Part shown: positions 17,032 to 19,113 of the stretch, one piece after another
Position numbering within the stretch: the stretch's first letter is position 1
How the letters are laid out: each line of letters opens with the position of its first letter
NCBI GenBank assembly: GCA_947472635.1
Contig: CANJDY010000015.1
Span: 1-19,113, forward strand
Direction of reading: 5' to 3'
Origin: Chitinophagaceae bacterium
GTDB lineage: Bacteria; Bacteroidota; Bacteroidia; Chitinophagales; Chitinophagaceae
DNA: 19,113 bases
Translations under genes and position numbers: made by a program
The notes under the pieces: model-generated
What the model saw: the letters and a program-made list of their open reading frames with translations, nothing else
What the model was told of the DNA's origin: nothing
Databases searched by the model: none

Positions 17032-18273
17032 TTAATTAAAGCGTTCAGGATTAAATAATGAAATATCTATATTGACAGGTTGATTGGTTGCCAATAAAGA
17101 AACCGTCTTGCCAGTCGCTAAGCCTAGGCTCAACCCCATCATTGAATGCCCACCGGCGATAATAACATTTGCGTATTTTTTCAAATGGCCAATATAAGGT
17201 AACCCATCCGGCGAACAGGGACGGTGTCCATACCACACATTTTCTTTTGAAGGCATTTGAAGATTGACGTTACTGAAATACTTATTTGCCGAATCCACAA
17301 TCCCCTGCACTCTCTGCATATTGATAGCCGCATTCATTTTCCCAATCTCCATAGTACCTCCATAACGGATTGAGTTACCCATCGGCGTTATGGCAACCCT
17401 TGCTTCAGAAAGTATACATGGAATATTTAATTCGGGTGTATTGTGGGTATTGAAAGTATAGCCTTTGCCAGCAATCATGGGAATAGAAATGCCCAATTTT
17501 TTTGCTAATTCAGGCATCCAGGCTCCCGTAGCAAGAACTACAATATCCGCTTTTATTTCTTGACCATTAGTTATTACTTTTGAAATTCTCATTTTATCAG
17601 TAACAAATTGCTGGACTTCGGAATTGGTAGAAATTACAACACCATTTTGCTGCAGATAGCTTCTTAACTGTTGAATTAATTTATTAGGATTAAGATGAGC
17701 ATCACACTTATAATGAACCCCTCCTGTAACATTCAATTCAATACTTGGTTCCAGTAATTGCAATTCATTTTTAGTAAGGATTTCCACATCAAGTCCCATC
17801 TCTTGAGCCTTTAAAGCGGTATGAATTTCCTCTTCTGCTGCTTCATCGGTATGATAGTACATGATGAGCCCTTTTTTTATAAAATTAAAATCAAATGAAT
17901 CATTTTGCTGCAGCGTTTCATAAAGTTCTCTACTCAACAGATTGAATGCCAAAAGAGGATGGGCAGATTGGTTACAATGGTTTTGAGTGGCACTTTTCAT
18001 AAATTTCCACCCCCAGGATAAAATTTGCTTATTGAAGGATGGACGAATATAAAAGGGACTTTGTGCATTGAGCAGCCATTTCAACCCTTTAGAAATAATA
18101 CCCGGGGAAGCTAAAGGAACAAAATGACTAGGGACTAACATACCTAGATTACCTGAGGAACAATTAGTATCTCCATCACCTTTTTCCAAAATGATTACCT
18201 CATGACCTTCTTGCAGAAGATAATAGGCAGAACAAAGCCCAATAATACCTCCTCCGATAACTACTACTTTCAT
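17032..18273 (-). CDS. FAD-dependent D-amino-acid dehydrogenase/oxidase (D-hydroxyproline type)
   Basis: This flavoprotein of the DadA/DAO family has 413 residues from ATG 18273. That start places the Rossmann motif at the very N-terminus (MKVVVIGGGIIGLCSAYYLL, Gly7/Gly9/Gly12, with Glu30 ending the second strand). An upstream ATG at 18306 would only add a non-homologous-looking leader overlapping the epimerase. Other family marks are SSGNLGMLVPSH (39-50), VVLATGAW (245-252) and the C-terminal FAD block HRPCSPDGLPYIG (350-362) plus IIAGGHSMMGLSLG (371-384). It would oxidise a D-amino acid to the imino acid. Because it follows the hydroxyproline epimerase by 13 nt, cis-4-hydroxy-D-proline is the likely substrate, giving 1-pyrroline-4-hydroxy-2-carboxylate. 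It has no transmembrane segment and is probably cytosolic or peripheral at the inner membrane. A general D-amino-acid dehydrogenase is the alternative. Confidence 0.9.
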   Translation of the reverse strand: MKVVVIGGGIIGLCSAYYLLQEGHEVIILEKGDGDTNCSSGNLGMLVPSHFVPLASPGIISKGLKWLLNAQSPFYIRPSFNKQILSWGWKFMKSATQNHCNQSAHPLLAFNLLSRELYETLQQNDSFDFNFIKKGLIMYYHTDEAAEEEIHTALKAQEMGLDVEILTKNELQLLEPSIELNVTGGVHYKCDAHLNPNKLIQQLRSYLQQNGVVISTNSEVQQFVTDKMRISKVITNGQEIKADIVVLATGAWMPELAKKLGISIPMIAGKGYTFNTHNTPELNIPCILSEARVAITPMGNSIRYGGTMEIGKMNAAINMQRVQGIVDSANKYFSNVNLQMPSKENVWYGHRPCSPDGLPYIGHLKKYANVIIAGGHSMMGLSLGLATGKTVSLLATNQPVNIDISLFNPERFN

Positions 18274-18286
18274 ATGTAAACAATTA

Positions 18287-19113
18287 TTATAAAACTTGAA
18301 ATCCACCTGCGTAAGGATCGTCTTCCGTATCGATCGTTATAATATTTTCACCAAAAATTCTGGCCCAACCTTCAATTCCAGGCCGAATGGCTGCAATACC
18401 ATTCACGGTTGTTTCTTCTTCAATAGTACCAGTAAATTTACTCCCGATAATACTTTCATGAATAAAACAATCTCCTTTACTTAACTTACCTTTTGCATAC
18501 CATTGAGCCATCCTTGCACTGGTACCCGTTCCACATGGACTTCTGTCAATGGCTTTTTCGCCATAAAAAACAGCATTTCTAGCAGTAGAAGATTTATCCA
18601 ACACCGCACCGGTCCATAATATGTGACTGCAACCTTGAATAGAACTATTCTCAGGATGGATAAATTCGAATTTTTGATTGATCGTAGTTCTCAATTCTCT
18701 TGACCAAGAAATCAGTTTATCTGCAGTATAAAACTCAAGCCCTTTGAAATTTTTTTGAACATCTACAATGGCATAAAAATTACCTCCGTAGGAAACATCA
18801 ATTACTAATTCTCCCAATTCTGGGCAAACGACACTCAAATCAGAAGAATGCAAAAAAGAAGCAACATTGGTAAGTTTAACGGTTTTAACTTTTTCTCCAT
18901 CTTGCTGGTAGGTAACAATCACTAGTCCTGCAGGTGTTTCCATGCGAACAATCCCTTTAATTTTAGGTAGAATTAGTTTTTTTTCAATCGCAATAGTTAT
19001 GGTACCAATAGTACCATGCCCACACATAGGTAGACAACCACTTGTTTCAATAAATAAAACAGCAACATCATTTTGAGCGTCATGGGGTGGATATAAAATA
19101 CTTCCGCTCATCA
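18287..19113 (-). CDS. 4-hydroxyproline 2-epimerase, proline racemase family (5' partial)
   Basis: This cytosolic epimerase interconverts trans-4-hydroxy-L-proline and cis-4-hydroxy-D-proline, the first step of bacterial hydroxyproline degradation. In-window Met at 19111 is not the true start. The alignment-like order MSGSILYPP, then LPMCGHGTIG, corresponds to ~55-60 residues into known family members, and the frame is still open at the edge (preceding codon NTG). Both catalytic cysteines are visible: Cys30 in MCGHGTIG and Cys193 in DRSPCGTGTSA, counted from the first in-window Met. Two cysteines argue for an epimerase and against trans-3-hydroxyproline dehydratase, which has Thr at one position. 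VSYGGNFYAIVD (106-117), VIGSKFTG-like and DPYAGGF blocks are also typical. It is followed after 13 nt by the FAD oxidase, forming consecutive pathway steps. The remaining pathway genes (pyrroline deaminase, ketoglutarate semialdehyde dehydrogenase) are not in the window and may lie upstream. Confidence 0.92.
   Translation of the reverse strand, partial: MSGSILYPPHDAQNDVAVLFIETSGCLPMCGHGTIGTITIAIEKKLILPKIKGIVRMETPAGLVIVTYQQDGEKVKTVKLTNVASFLHSSDLSVVCPELGELVIDVSYGGNFYAIVDVQKNFKGLEFYTADKLISWSRELRTTINQKFEFIHPENSSIQGCSHILWTGAVLDKSSTARNAVFYGEKAIDRSPCGTGTSARMAQWYAKGKLSKGDCFIHESIIGSKFTGTIEEETTVNGIAAIRPGIEGWARIFGENIITIDTEDDPYAGGFQVL

Noticed and set aside
18274..18306. Longer start for the FAD oxidase at 18306
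   Set aside because: It places 11 extra residues before the Rossmann strand and overlaps the epimerase; ATG 18273 fits the family.
18287..19111. Epimerase as a complete short protein starting at 19111
   Set aside because: About 55-60 N-terminal residues of the proline racemase fold are missing and the frame is open at the edge, so the gene is cut by the window and not truncated in nature.

Overview
The window is AT-rich and every gene I can support lies on the minus strand, so transcription runs from high to low coordinates. A SusC/SusD pair, a ROK repressor, an FG-GAP/ASPIC lipoprotein, a Fib_succ-type lipoprotein, two secreted FGly sulfatases and the loose TAAATAAAT-type leaders in front of starts all point to a Bacteroidota genome, most likely a Chitinophagaceae- or Sphingobacteriales-like environmental bacterium. 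The phylum is well supported; the finer placement is an inference from gene style. I saw no tRNA, rRNA, CRISPR array, insertion sequence or phage gene.

In transcription order, the right end (19113-17032) is a two-gene hydroxyproline/D-amino-acid module: a 4-hydroxyproline epimerase cut by the window edge, then an FAD-dependent D-amino-acid (D-hydroxyproline) oxidase, 13 nt apart. After 174 nt comes a tight exo-enzyme operon (16857-11747): a secreted S1 sulfatase, a GH78-type alpha-L-rhamnosidase with a C-terminal discoidin-like domain, and a second secreted S1 sulfatase whose ATG overlaps the rhamnosidase stop. It is followed by a small broken reading frame and an AT-rich perfect inverted repeat that may act as a terminator.

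After a 510-nt gap, a lipoprotein pair follows (11236-7206): a small Fib_succ-domain lipoprotein and a very large FG-GAP/VCBS repeat lipoprotein with a central ASPIC/UnbV domain. Next come a ROK-family repressor (6975-5776), a SusC-like TonB-dependent transporter (5694-2368) and a SusD-like lipoprotein (2332-746), closed by a strong Rho-independent terminator at 686-717. A further secreted protein (519-1) starts after it and runs off the left edge.

Together this reads as a polysaccharide- or glycoconjugate-utilisation locus. The sulfatases and rhamnosidase would trim a sulfated, rhamnose-containing glycan. The surface lipoproteins and the SusC/SusD complex would bind and import fragments under ROK control. 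Hydroxyproline catabolism sits directly upstream. The most interesting hypothesis is that the substrate is a hydroxyproline-rich, sulfated glycoprotein (algal or plant wall type), so that both glycan and peptide are consumed. This rests on gene adjacency only. Each family is individually known, and I found no gene that demands a new molecular mechanism.
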